NCBI RefSeq assembly: GCF_000612585.1
Contig: NZ_JFCA01000059.1
Location: 1-40,016, forward strand
Direction of reading: 5' to 3'
DNA from: Pseudomonas sp. CHM02
GTDB taxonomy: Bacteria > Pseudomonadota > Gammaproteobacteria > Pseudomonadales > Pseudomonadaceae
Length of the DNA stretch: 40,016 bases
The notes under the pieces are model-generated. The model saw nothing but the letters and a program-made list of their open reading frames with translations, was not told the origin of the DNA and searched no databases. Each line of letters opens with the position of its first letter. Positions within the stretch are counted from its first letter, which is position 1. Both the position numbers and the translations under genes were made by a program. Positions 32,547 through 39,619 of this stretch are shown here, piece after piece.

Positions 32547-32867
32547 TCAGAACGGCGCAACCTCTTCCACCACATTAAAATCAGCAGCCTCTACAGGCCG
32601 GTCATCGTCAGAAGGGGCCTCCCATCTCAATGTCACTGACTCGCTTTCATCGTTGAACGTCATTTCCAGATCGTCCGTCTCAGCGAGAAGCCCCATCACC
32701 TCTTCCCACTCCCGGTCACCATCCGTATCCAGGCGGTGGATCGTGACCCAGCGCTGATGCTGCGCAGTGGGGTGGTTGATCATTGATGAAACCCTTAAGC
32801 CCAAGCGCTCCAATCCGCTCATTGCCTGCCGTACGGCAAGGGTAGATTGTTGTTTTGCCTTCGCCAT
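32547..32867 (-). CDS. DUF1654 family protein, SOS-controlled
   Basis: A 106-residue protein of the DUF1654 family, known from Pseudomonas and its phages, function unknown. It has the family pattern G-L-E-R-L-G-L-R-V-S-S-M-I-N-H-P-T-A-Q, then I-H-R-L-D-T-D-G and W-E-E-V-M-G-L-L-A-E-T-D-D-L, with acid-rich C-terminal residues. The ATG at 32867 is chosen because it is preceded by GGAGG and gives the common M-A-K-x-K-Q-Q start. A full LexA box lies 18 bases upstream, so it should be induced by DNA damage, at the moment the prophage is induced. Confidence 0.82.
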   Translation of the reverse strand: MAKAKQQSTLAVRQAMSGLERLGLRVSSMINHPTAQHQRWVTIHRLDTDGDREWEEVMGLLAETDDLEMTFNDESESVTLRWEAPSDDDRPVEAADFNVVEEVAPF

Positions 32868-32884
32868 AACCACCTCCCAATTAA

Positions 32885-32900
32885 CTGTATATACGTACAG
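32885..32900 (-). promoter_or_regulatory. LexA (SOS) box
   Basis: CTGTATATACGTACAG is a 16-base match to the gamma-proteobacterial LexA consensus, with CTG and CAG ends, ten bases between, and an AT-rich core. It lies 18 bases upstream of the DUF1654 start on the minus strand, over its expected promoter. Confidence 0.8.
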
Positions 32901-32965
32901 CAAAAATTTAGCCTACCCAAAGTTGAATGAGGTGTGGTGATTAATGAAAAATAAAGGCATGCCTG

Positions 32966-32995
32966 TTGACACCATAATAAAGGCTAACCTATATT
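32966..32995 (+). promoter_or_regulatory. Promoter of the integrase-side operon
   Basis: TTGACA (32966 to 32971), 18 bases, TATATT (32990 to 32995). The expected start near 33002 gives a 26-base leader to the ATG at 33028, which is the main reason for choosing that start. Just upstream is a palindrome AGGCATGCCT (32955 to 32964). With AAAGGC copies at 32953 and 32979 it resembles the CI operator arms, though the spacing differs. Confidence 0.65.
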
Positions 32996-33027
32996 CGCTC
33001 CATCGTAACCCGCACGGAGCTATCAGA

Positions 33028-33345
33028 ATGACCGCCACCACCATCAACTTCGCAGGCTTCATAGGCTTTTTGGGCCGCGGGGCAGCTCCGCGTGAGCTTC
33101 AGTGCTTGATGGCGGTGGCCTCTGGTCAGACCTCGAAAGAAGCAGCGCGCGACCTGGGCGTATCGCCAGATACTGTGGACAAGCGCCTGTTGTCGCTGAC
33201 TACGAAACTGGGCGTTACTCGCCGCGCCGCTCTCGTAGCGAAAGCGTTCTCGCTTGGGTTGATTCAGGTAGTTGGAGTAATCGCCCCGAACCCTGATCCG
33301 CAGCATCACGATAGCGACCATTTCCAGGGCGTATTTATCGCCTAA
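33028..33345 (+). CDS. LuxR-type helix-turn-helix regulator
   Basis: A 105-residue protein, nearly all of it a GerE/LuxR-type HTH: A-P-R-E-L-Q-C-L-M-A-V-A-S-G-Q-T-S-K-E-A-A-R-D-L-G-V-S and K-R-L-L-S-L-T-T-K-L-G-V-T-R-R-A-A-L-V-A (each part of one domain). It has no receiver or ligand domain. The ATG at 33028 has CGGAG nine bases upstream; an in-frame ATG at 32944 lies before the promoter. It is the first gene of the rightward operon and may control it or host genes. Confidence 0.75.
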   Translation: MTATTINFAGFIGFLGRGAAPRELQCLMAVASGQTSKEAARDLGVSPDTVDKRLLSLTTKLGVTRRAALVAKAFSLGLIQVVGVIAPNPDPQHHDSDHFQGVFIA

Positions 33346-33410
33346 CCCAAACCTGATTTTTGCGAAAGCCAACAGCGCGGCCGGGATTCGTTCGGCCTGG
33401 AGAAAGTGAA

Positions 33411-34097
33411 ATGACCTCAAAACAATACGATTCACGCACTGCTGACAAGTTTGTGGTCCGCCTGCCAGACGGCCTGCGATCCGCAATTGAAGCCGCAGCC
33501 CAAGCCGACGATCGCAGCATGAACAGCGTTTTCGTGAAAGCCACCCGACAGTACCTGGACAGCCAACATCAGCAACAGATCCTGCTGAATGCTCTGGCCA
33601 AAACCGTCACTACCCCTATCCGACCTTCGCCGGCAAGCATTACTCCACCAGCCATCGGAGATTACTGGCCAGGCCAGGGCGGGATCTATGGCGGTCTACG
33701 CCACTACCCCGAAGGCTTGTGCCACATCATCTTCGCCAGCATCGACGTGGGCAGGCACGCCTATGGCGAGTACGGCACCGACGTCCAGGCCACCAGCAAC
33801 ATCGACGGCCTCGCCAACACCGCCATTCTGGTCAATCGCGACGGCTCGCACCCAGCTGCCGAGGCGGCATACGCCTACATCTGCGATGGTCACAACGACT
33901 TCTACCTGCCCTCCTCCGGCGAATTGCACCACGGCTACTTTTACTTGCCTGAGGCGTTCGCGAAGGACTGGTACATCAGCAGCACGCAGCGCTCCGCCCA
34001 CACCGCCTACTTCATGGACTTTGAAGATGGCTGGCTCGACCTCAGCGGCAAGTACAACGAGCGGCTCGCGCGCCCTGTCCGCAGAATCCTTCAGTAA
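33411..34097 (+). CDS. Arc-type ribbon-helix-helix protein fused to a DUF1566 domain
   Basis: A 228-residue two-part protein. Residues about 8 to 52 are an Arc/Mnt-like DNA-binding domain (D-K-F-V-V-R-L-P-D-G-L-R, then A-A-Q-A-D-D-R-S-M-N-S-V-F). Residues about 78 to 228 resemble DUF1566 (Lcl C-terminal): a G-G-I-Y-G-G start, D-F-Y-L-P-S-S-G-E-L, W-Y-I-S-S-T-Q, and R-L-A-R-P-V-R-R-I at the end. DUF1566 is usually on secreted or surface proteins and has a C-type-lectin-like fold. There is no signal peptide here. A role as an early regulator with a ligand-sensing or protein-binding C-terminus is inference. The start at 33411 has GAGAAAGTG upstream. Confidence 0.75.
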   Translation: MTSKQYDSRTADKFVVRLPDGLRSAIEAAAQADDRSMNSVFVKATRQYLDSQHQQQILLNALAKTVTTPIRPSPASITPPAIGDYWPGQGGIYGGLRHYPEGLCHIIFASIDVGRHAYGEYGTDVQATSNIDGLANTAILVNRDGSHPAAEAAYAYICDGHNDFYLPSSGELHHGYFYLPEAFAKDWYISSTQRSAHTAYFMDFEDGWLDLSGKYNERLARPVRRILQ

Positions 34098-34145
34098 TTC
34101 ATTCCTTCAATTGCTTCCGCGGCTTCGGCCGCACTGGAGATCCGC

Positions 34146-34811
34146 ATGAGCACCACCGAAACATCAGCACCCATTCCAACGGTGCCCGAACGCATCACCA
34201 TCGTGCTGAAGGCGCAGGCTGGCTCCACGCTCGAAAACATCTGTCAGTTCGTCAGCCTGGGTATGCCAGTAGCCATCGGCCGCGGCATGGCGGTGATCGC
34301 TGGCGCCAGCGACGAAGACCTGCAGATGGTGTTGGGCGAAGAGCGTGACGACCGTCAGATGCAGGCCGAGTTGCAGCAGCAAGCCCTGGGCTCGCCCGCC
34401 CACCTCGCGGCCCATGCCCAGGAGATGTTCGACCTGCTGAGGCGCATCGACGCCAAATGCGGCGGCTTGGACGCAGCTCTCGGCCACGGCATCGAGCCGA
34501 GCGAACAGATGTGGGCCGAGTCGCGTGAGGTGATGGAAGCGATCTGGGAGTTGCAGGACAAGATCCAGAGTGCTGCTTCGGTTGATGCGATGGCTGCTCA
34601 GTCGATGCACATCGACGATCGCGTGCGAATGGCGGCGAACGCCAAGCGCTACGAGTGGCTGCGAGACGTTGCATTCGACACGCCGCGCCAAGACCTGGTG
34701 CCGCGCGACAAGTCCGGCAACATGCTGATCGAGCAAGACCTCGACTCCGAAATTGATCTTGCGATGAAAGCGCATCCTGGTGAGCAGGAGGTGGAGCCAT
34801 GCGCGAACTGA
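34146..34811 (+). CDS. Hypothetical early phage protein
   Basis: A 221-residue soluble, acidic and helical protein, not recognised. It has an I-T-I-V-L-K-A-Q-A-G-S-T-L-E-N-I-C-Q segment, a run of Gln (M-Q-A-E-L-Q-Q-Q-A-L), and a C-terminal A-A-N-A-K-R-Y-E-W-L-R-D-V-A-F-D. The latter is typical of phage proteins with unknown roles. Its stop overlaps the next gene by 13 bases. Confidence 0.65.
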   Translation: MSTTETSAPIPTVPERITIVLKAQAGSTLENICQFVSLGMPVAIGRGMAVIAGASDEDLQMVLGEERDDRQMQAELQQQALGSPAHLAAHAQEMFDLLRRIDAKCGGLDAALGHGIEPSEQMWAESREVMEAIWELQDKIQSAASVDAMAAQSMHIDDRVRMAANAKRYEWLRDVAFDTPRQDLVPRDKSGNMLIEQDLDSEIDLAMKAHPGEQEVEPCAN

Positions 34812-35047
34812 TCACCATGATCCTGCTGCTGATCGCGGGCCAGGCCTCGGCCGGCGAGCAAATCATCAGTGTGCAGCACGACTCAACCCGGGCTGTTACC
34901 TGCTTCATCACAATGCAGGGCGGAATCAGCTGCTTGCCGGACAGCCAATTGCGCCAGCCATCTTCGGTTTCAAACAGCACATTGGACCAGCCAACCCCTG
35001 CGAGCACCCCATCCGCTCGCAGGGATGAAGAGAGGTTTCATCTATGA
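34799..35047 (+). CDS. Small exported protein
   Basis: An 82-residue protein with an apparent signal peptide: M-R-E-L-I-T-M-I-L-L-L-I-A-G-Q-A-S-A, with cleavage likely after A-S-A. The mature part has two Cys (C-F-I-T, S-C-L-P) that could form a disulphide in the periplasm, then a Ser/Pro/Thr-rich tail. Function unknown. It overlaps the upstream gene by 13 bases and the downstream one as ATGA. Confidence 0.65.
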   Translation: MRELITMILLLIAGQASAGEQIISVQHDSTRAVTCFITMQGGISCLPDSQLRQPSSVSNSTLDQPTPASTPSARRDEERFHL

Positions 35048-35211
35048 GTCGCCGCAACGGGCCGGTGGGCCAACGCCTAATCGAGCTGTTCAATGCCCTG
35101 CAGCGTCGGGAAACCACGTTCGGCCAAATTTACAAGCTGTCGACATCGTGCGGCATCGACGCGCGCCGGGTGCTGGCTGACCACTTTCAGCGTGGCGATG
35201 AACGTGCGTGA
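35044..35211 (+). CDS. Short basic protein, 55 residues
   Basis: A short gene beginning M-S-R-R-N-G-P-V-G-Q-R-L-I-E-L-F-N-A-L and ending ...H-F-Q-R-G-D-E-R-A. The basic helical content (G-I-D-A-R-R-V-L-A-D) resembles a small HTH, unproven. Its ATG overlaps the stop of the exported protein (ATGA), and its end overlaps the HNH-like gene by 14 bases. The coupling on both sides supports it. Confidence 0.6.
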   Translation: MSRRNGPVGQRLIELFNALQRRETTFGQIYKLSTSCGIDARRVLADHFQRGDERA

Positions 35212-35722
35212 AGACGGGATCGGGCGCAAGTGGACAGAGAAAGAAGTCGCTCTGCTGACCGGGCTATACCCGCTCACGCCGATGCCTGAGTTGGAAATCA
35301 GAATTGGCAAGACGGCAGGACAGATCAAGAACAAGGCCGCAGGCCTGGGATTGAGACGCGACCAGTCGATCCTGAATGCCACCCGCTTCAGGTCCTACCC
35401 TCGCGGCCCATCAAGCCACAACTGGGTTGAGCCTGGAGAGCGACGGGATGACGGGCGTTACATCCGAGTGAAGCTACCTAGCGGCAAGTGGGTGCTGGAG
35501 CATCGATGGGTTTGGGAGCAGGCGAACGGCCCTGTTCCCGACGACTGCGTGCTTGTCGCGGAGGACGGAAACATCAAAAACACGACCTTGGCCAACCTCA
35601 AGCTGGTGACCAAGGACGAGCATTGCAGGCGTAACCAGGTACGCAAATACCCCGCTGAGTTGCAGGACGTGATCCTGGCCCAGCAGGACCTCAAGAGAGC
35701 AATACGGGAGAAGAAATCATGA
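35198..35722 (+). CDS. HNH-type protein with Myb-like N-terminus, one canonical His missing
   Basis: A 174-residue protein. Residues about 10 to 54 resemble a SANT/Myb-like DNA-binding segment (K-W-T-E-K-E-V-A-L-L-T-G-L-Y, Q-I-K-N-K-A-A-G-L-G). The C-terminal half has the HNH frame: H102-R-W-V-W-E, G-P-V-P, D123-G-N, N128, N133-L-K-L-V-T, and His143. The central His just before D-G-N is replaced by A-E (V-L-V-A-E-D-G-N), so catalysis is doubtful. Phage HNH proteins near terminase help packaging, but this one lies in the early rightward operon. The ATG at 35198 is preferred over a start 105 bases upstream that overlaps the previous gene. Confidence 0.72.
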   Translation: MNVREDGIGRKWTEKEVALLTGLYPLTPMPELEIRIGKTAGQIKNKAAGLGLRRDQSILNATRFRSYPRGPSSHNWVEPGERRDDGRYIRVKLPSGKWVLEHRWVWEQANGPVPDDCVLVAEDGNIKNTTLANLKLVTKDEHCRRNQVRKYPAELQDVILAQQDLKRAIREKKS

Positions 35723-35964
35723 AGAACAAACTGAGCGATCTGCGCGACCACTTGTTTGCACAGCTTGAAGCCGTGCGCGAAGCCACAGACGAAGACTTGG
35801 CCAAGGAAGTATCGCGCGCCCAGTCCGTATCTGACATCAGCCGGGTGCTGATCGAGAGCGCCAAGGTAGAGATCGATTACTTCCGCCACATTGGCGGCGA
35901 GAACAGCGCCAGCAGCTTCATTGAGTCGAAGCCGGCGTTGCCACCAGGAAAGGCTATACGGTGA
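35719..35964 (+). CDS. Small helical hypothetical protein
   Basis: An 81-residue protein, mostly helical (L-S-D-L-R-D-H-L-F-A-Q-L-E-A-V-R, R-V-L-I-E-S-A-K-V-E-I-D-Y-F-R). I recall similar small proteins in Pseudomonas and enteric phages near integrase, function unknown. It overlaps the HNH-like gene as ATGA. Confidence 0.65.
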   Translation: MKNKLSDLRDHLFAQLEAVREATDEDLAKEVSRAQSVSDISRVLIESAKVEIDYFRHIGGENSASSFIESKPALPPGKAIR

Positions 35965-36278
35965 TGAATGCCAGCCTTCCTAGCTCATTCAGACTTCCGC
36001 AAGGCTTTGTAGCAAAGAGGGCCGGCGGAGTGAATGTACAACCAGGCTTCCAGCAGAACAACTGCGGCAGCCCATCAGGACAGTGCTCGGAGAGAGCCGG
36101 GCTTCCTTTCCACACCAGTGGACGTCTGAAAAACGAGGAAAGGAAGCTCAGCCATTCGACGTTAAACGCTAAGAAACCGGCGAGCAACTTGGCCAGCATG
36201 AAACTTTATTTAGGCTTTGTCGCGACACCATTCGCGGATAACGAAAACGTGTCGCGACACGAAGGCGGGCAGACATGA
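35964..36278 (+). CDS. Doubtful 104-residue protein or dispersed element
   Basis: An open frame coupled to both neighbours: TGATG at 35962 to 35966 and ATGA at 36275 to 36278. Its composition is odd, rich in Ser, Asn, Gly, Arg and Lys with little hydrophobic core. A similar-length frame is open on the opposite strand (35954 to 36199). Pieces such as F-V-A-T-P-F-A-D and K-R-A-G-G-V-N-V-Q-P-G recall a sequence I associate with repeated intergenic elements in Pseudomonas. It may be a mobile or structured DNA element that only happens to be open. A ribosome binding site (GGAAAGG) is present. Confidence 0.35.
   Translation: MNASLPSSFRLPQGFVAKRAGGVNVQPGFQQNNCGSPSGQCSERAGLPFHTSGRLKNEERKLSHSTLNAKKPASNLASMKLYLGFVATPFADNENVSRHEGGQT
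36218..36260. repeat. Two copies of the palindrome TGTCGCGACA near integrase
   Basis: TGTCGCGACA is at 36218 to 36227 and 36250 to 36259, 32 bases apart (about three helical turns). The second extends to a 12-base palindrome GTGTCGCGACAC. They lie just before the DUF4224 and integrase genes, a place for operators or Xis-type sites. Confidence 0.55.
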
Positions 36279-36481
36279 GCGCAGCTAGAGTAATAGAGTT
36301 CGAGGAGTTGCAGCGGATCACCGGCTATACGCGGCGTGCTGACGTGGAGAAGGCGTTGCGCGGGGAAGGAATACGGATATTCCTCGGAAGGAAGGGACCT
36401 TGGACCACCGTCGACCTGGTCAACCAGGCGGGCGGCCTCAAGCCAATCGATCAAGAAAAGTATGACGCGGACATTGTATGA
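36275..36481 (+). CDS. DUF4224 protein, probable excisionase-like partner of integrase
   Basis: A 68-residue protein with the DUF4224 pattern: E-F-E-E-L-Q-R-I-T-G-Y-T-R-R-A-D-V-E-K-A-L, then G-I-R-I-F-L-G-R-K-G-P-W-T-T-V-D-L-V. DUF4224 genes are commonly found directly before phage integrases. A small winged-helix-like role as recombination directionality factor or integrase regulator is inferred, not shown. Its stop overlaps the integrase start as ATGA. Confidence 0.75.
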   Translation: MSAARVIEFEELQRITGYTRRADVEKALRGEGIRIFLGRKGPWTTVDLVNQAGGLKPIDQEKYDADIV

Positions 36482-37629
36482 AGCGAGGAAGGAAGCGCCA
36501 GCACAACCCGAATATCCCTGGCCATATTGACCAGACGGCCCTGCCGCGCTCGGTGTATTTCGACCACCGCGGGGCGGGATGCTGGTACATCCTGTATTTC
36601 AACGAAGCGGGCCGGCGCCAGCGGCAGAACCTGTGCGCAGGCAACGTAACGCTTTCAGAGCTTCACCGGCTTATCGAGGAGCGCAATGGCGTAGACCGTG
36701 ACAGCCTGCAGTACCTCTGTGACGAGTTCCACAAGAGCGACCAGTACAAGGTGCTCAGCGAGAAAACCCACGACGATTACGTCTATTCCCGCGACGTGCT
36801 TCTGGCATTCCCGACGAAGCTTGGCAAGCCGCTGGGCGAGTTGGCAGTGTTGAAGTTCACGCCGGCACTGGTCCAGCGGATCATCGATAAGATCGCCCAA
36901 GAGGGAAAACCCTCAAAGGCCGCTCACGCCCTGCGCTACCTGCGCCGCGTGATGCAGTGGGGCCGTAACCGGGGATTCGTGAAAGACAACCCAGCCAAGG
37001 GCATCGAGTCGCCGAAAGAGCGCAAGCAGCGCCGTCTTCCAGACGATACGGTCATGGTCAACCTGATCAGGTTCGCGAAGCAGCAGGGTCAGCTCAAGAG
37101 CGGCCAGCCCGGGGCCTGCTCGCCTTACCTTTGGTATGTGATGGAGATCGGGTACCTCTGCCGCCTGCGCGGTATCGAGACGATCACCCTCACCGATGAG
37201 AACGAACTCGCCGAGGGCGTGCTTACCAACCGCCGCAAGGGAAGCCGGGACAATATTGTCCGTTGGTCGACGCGCCTGCGAGACGCATGGGATGCAGCCA
37301 AGTCCGTCAGAACGGAAACCTGGGAGCGCAAGCGCGTGCCGGTGCCGATCCGCGCAGACCAGCGCTTCTTGATCATATCGGCAACTGGCAGGCAGTTGTC
37401 CAAGTCCGGGCTCGACACAGCCTTCCAGAGGCTGATCGTCCAGGCGATCGATAAAGGAATCCTCACAGAAGAGCAGCGCTTCGGGATGCACGACTTCAAG
37501 CGCAAGGGCATCACCGACACGGTGGGTACCCGGGCAGACAAACAGCAGGCATCTGGCCACAAAGATGAATCAATGATGGATGTTTACGATCTAAGCGTGC
37601 CAGTAGTAAATCCATCGAGCGAACTATAA
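36478..37629 (+). CDS. Tyrosine integrase
   Basis: A 383-residue site-specific recombinase. An N-terminal arm-binding part is followed by a core-binding domain (about residues 80 to 180) and the catalytic domain. Active-site residues visible are Arg231 in R-L-R-G-I-E, Lys254 in R-R-K-G-S, His338 in M-H-D-F-K-R-K-G, His361 in S-G-H-K-D, and Tyr370 in M-M-D-V-Y-D. Position +3 after His338 is Lys rather than Arg, with Arg342 next to it, as seen in some phage integrases. By lambda logic attP lies just after its 3' end, in the 28-base gap or the next gene, but no core repeat was found. Confidence 0.93.
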   Translation: MKRGRKRQHNPNIPGHIDQTALPRSVYFDHRGAGCWYILYFNEAGRRQRQNLCAGNVTLSELHRLIEERNGVDRDSLQYLCDEFHKSDQYKVLSEKTHDDYVYSRDVLLAFPTKLGKPLGELAVLKFTPALVQRIIDKIAQEGKPSKAAHALRYLRRVMQWGRNRGFVKDNPAKGIESPKERKQRRLPDDTVMVNLIRFAKQQGQLKSGQPGACSPYLWYVMEIGYLCRLRGIETITLTDENELAEGVLTNRRKGSRDNIVRWSTRLRDAWDAAKSVRTETWERKRVPVPIRADQRFLIISATGRQLSKSGLDTAFQRLIVQAIDKGILTEEQRFGMHDFKRKGITDTVGTRADKQQASGHKDESMMDVYDLSVPVVNPSSEL

Positions 37630-37657
37630 ACCGGATACTTAATAAATTAACTAAAGT

Positions 37658-38245
37658 TTAGATTGCAGGAGCATCAGTGAAAACCAAGGCCAAGTCCCTA
37701 CGTGCTTGCTTCAGTTCAGACTTTTTTCGACCCACTGCTAACTGAAAAATGTCGATGTGCCTTTCGTCTTCAATTTTTGCCGTATCATAAATCGCCATCA
37801 TCGGTTGATCCCAGACGGCCATCTGATCTGCAACCTCTGGCCGAGGCTTGAGCATTCTAATATCGCAACATTTAGCCGTAACAACACCTAGATAGGTGCG
37901 CGGATCATCAGAATCGTTACGCGCTTCGTTATACAGCGCTACCATCATGTGGCCCCGATCATGAATTTGCGCATCAGCGACGTGCTCGTCAGAACGTTGG
38001 CAAGAAAGCCCACCGTGCTGGCAATCACTGAAGAAAGCCGTCTTGACCTTATCACCATCCATGTGGACAGGTGAAAACACATAACGGTGAACGAACTCCT
38101 CGTCCCGTACGACCCCCGATGATGCCTGACTCACCGATTGCGACTCACAGAAGCCATTAGCGTACTTCTCATCAATCAACGTAGCCCTTTTTTTGACATC
38201 CGGCCGCTCGAGAGGCAAAGAGTCAAAGAAAACTCTGCACTCCAT
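37658..38245 (-). CDS. Unknown protein, last gene of the right-end cassette
   Basis: A 195-residue protein. It carries an F-V-H-R-Y-V-F-S-P-V-H-M-D-G-D-K-V-K segment followed by F-S-D-C-Q-H-G-G-L-S-C-Q-R. This resembles a recurrent F-S-P-x-H ... G-L-S-x-x-R pattern I have seen in small proteins with no known function. Three Cys and several His suggest a possible metal site. It ends E-L-K-Q-A-R-R-D-L-A-L-V-F-T-D-A-P. It is convergent with integrase and four bases after the next gene. Confidence 0.65.
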   Translation of the reverse strand: MECRVFFDSLPLERPDVKKRATLIDEKYANGFCESQSVSQASSGVVRDEEFVHRYVFSPVHMDGDKVKTAFFSDCQHGGLSCQRSDEHVADAQIHDRGHMMVALYNEARNDSDDPRTYLGVVTAKCCDIRMLKPRPEVADQMAVWDQPMMAIYDTAKIEDERHIDIFQLAVGRKKSELKQARRDLALVFTDAPAI

Positions 38246-38249
38246 GCAA

Positions 38250-38771
38250 TCAGATCGCCTCTAAAAATGACAAAAATTCAGCGCTTAATACTGGCGAGGT
38301 GACAGGGTGGTCGTCACTGGCAAAGCGAATCGGCCCTTTGTTGAATATATAGTGGAAAGTGCCATCGCCAGGGAACGAAGCTTCTAAATAAGCCCCTCTC
38401 AGGTCCCAGTACAAAGAAATCTCACCATCAGAAGCTATCATAGGCTTGGGCAAAATGAGGCGCGGCGGAAGAGAAGATACGAATACCCTCGCGTCAATTT
38501 GCGATTCAGATGAGGCAACATCTGCATCATAACCGTCCCATCCAGGCTTAAGAGCAGAATAGCTGGCTAGCTCTTGATACAATGCTCTCAAGTTCATCGC
38601 CTTACTAGATTCAAGAGTAGACGGCAAAAGGGTCTCATTTACCAGGTTATAAGACCCAACTGTGCTCGGCTGAATTTGGCCATTAGTTCCACCAGAGGAA
38701 TACAAAGCCATAGACATGCTTTCAGCATACTGATAAGTATGAGCATAGTAATAATCTCGTGCAGTAGACAT
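38250..38771 (-). CDS. 'WDGY' protein of unknown function in the right-end cassette
   Basis: A 173-residue protein with a conserved-looking L-K-P-G-W-D-G-Y-D-A core, then V-S-S-L-P-P-R-L-I-L-P-K-P, D-G-E-I-S-L-Y-W-D-L, L-E-A-S-F-P-G-D-G and F-H-Y-I-F-N-K-G. Such W-D-G-Y sequences recur in small bacterial proteins of unknown function; the beta-rich spacing suggests a compact domain. The N-terminal 60 residues are Tyr/Ser-rich and specific. It is two bases after the TIGR04255 gene, so both are in one operon. Confidence 0.7.
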   Translation of the reverse strand: MSTARDYYYAHTYQYAESMSMALYSSGGTNGQIQPSTVGSYNLVNETLLPSTLESSKAMNLRALYQELASYSALKPGWDGYDADVASSESQIDARVFVSSLPPRLILPKPMIASDGEISLYWDLRGAYLEASFPGDGTFHYIFNKGPIRFASDDHPVTSPVLSAEFLSFLEAI

Positions 38772-38773
38772 TA

Positions 38774-39619
38774 TTATCCCTCTTTCCGTCTAGCATCAAA
38801 TGAGATTGCTTTCTTCACTTCCGAAGTCAACATACTGCCTACTATTTTTTTATTTTCTTGATGTAGATATTCATAAGCATCGCCGATCAAGCCTTTCAGA
38901 CCCTCCTCGCCGATAGTTAAATGCGCAGCTGCCAAGTACTTGTGAGTGGTCTGAATCTGAACATTGATATCTTTACCGATATTAACCACGTTAACGTTCA
39001 CATTCGTTAAGAGACGACCTGCGATCGCAAATTCGGGATCGGAAAAAAAGCCGTGATGAGAATGGAAGTCACGGTTTACATTCTCAAAGTTAGGCACCAA
39101 GTATGGCGAACCACTTACAAAGAGATCTGTTAAAGGCGCAAATTCGCCCGTCTCAAAAGAAACTTTAAACTCATCTAGATATTGCAGAGTGAGGCTGGCA
39201 AATACTGCAAACTCTCGCAGCCAGCTCGCGATAACTTCAATGACCGAGTTAACTTTAGAGATAACCTCTTCCCATCGAGTATAATCACCGCAAACTATCG
39301 ATAACATGTTCCCTTGAATGTTAAGACCCAGCGCTGGCTCGCCATCCTCTTTGATTTTTTCAAAGGTCACGCCCGTGGCCAGTGAAGGCTGTGGAAAACC
39401 TTGGTGAACGAAACTATTATCATTTGAAAAATTAACTACAAACTGTTGCTGTTCACCATACTTTGGTAGCAAAGATTTTAGTGAATTATGCAAGTCGGTA
39501 CCTGGCTTGAAAGCGAGCATGGCCTGAGGCACTACGTGCTGAGCAAATTCGAATACGAATAAGACATTACGGATCGCATGTCCCAGCTTCTCGTTATACG
39601 GCACGATTTTTGCTTTCAT
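38774..39619 (-). CDS. TIGR04255 family protein in the right-end cassette
   Basis: A 281-residue protein matching the sporadically distributed TIGR04255 family: an N-terminal I-R-N-V-L-F-V-F-E-F, a central L-S-I-V-C-G-D-Y-T-R-W-E-E-V, and L-T-L-Q-Y-L-D-E-F-K-V-S (the usual R/Q-Y-L/I-D/N-x motif). Function is unknown; the patchy distribution suggests accessory or defence-type genes, which is inference. It overlaps the upstream small gene as ATGA and lies two bases before the next. Confidence 0.7.
   Translation of the reverse strand: MKAKIVPYNEKLGHAIRNVLFVFEFAQHVVPQAMLAFKPGTDLHNSLKSLLPKYGEQQQFVVNFSNDNSFVHQGFPQPSLATGVTFEKIKEDGEPALGLNIQGNMLSIVCGDYTRWEEVISKVNSVIEVIASWLREFAVFASLTLQYLDEFKVSFETGEFAPLTDLFVSGSPYLVPNFENVNRDFHSHHGFFSDPEFAIAGRLLTNVNVNVVNIGKDINVQIQTTHKYLAAAHLTIGEEGLKGLIGDAYEYLHQENKKIVGSMLTSEVKKAISFDARRKEG

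Noticed and set aside
33411..34097. Diversity-generating retroelement target (lectin-like C-terminus)
   Set aside because: No reverse transcriptase gene, template repeat or A-biased variable repeat was seen nearby.
33589..34149. 186-residue plus-strand frame overlapping the Arc/DUF1566 gene
   Set aside because: Ser/Thr/Pro-rich out-of-frame reading of the real gene.
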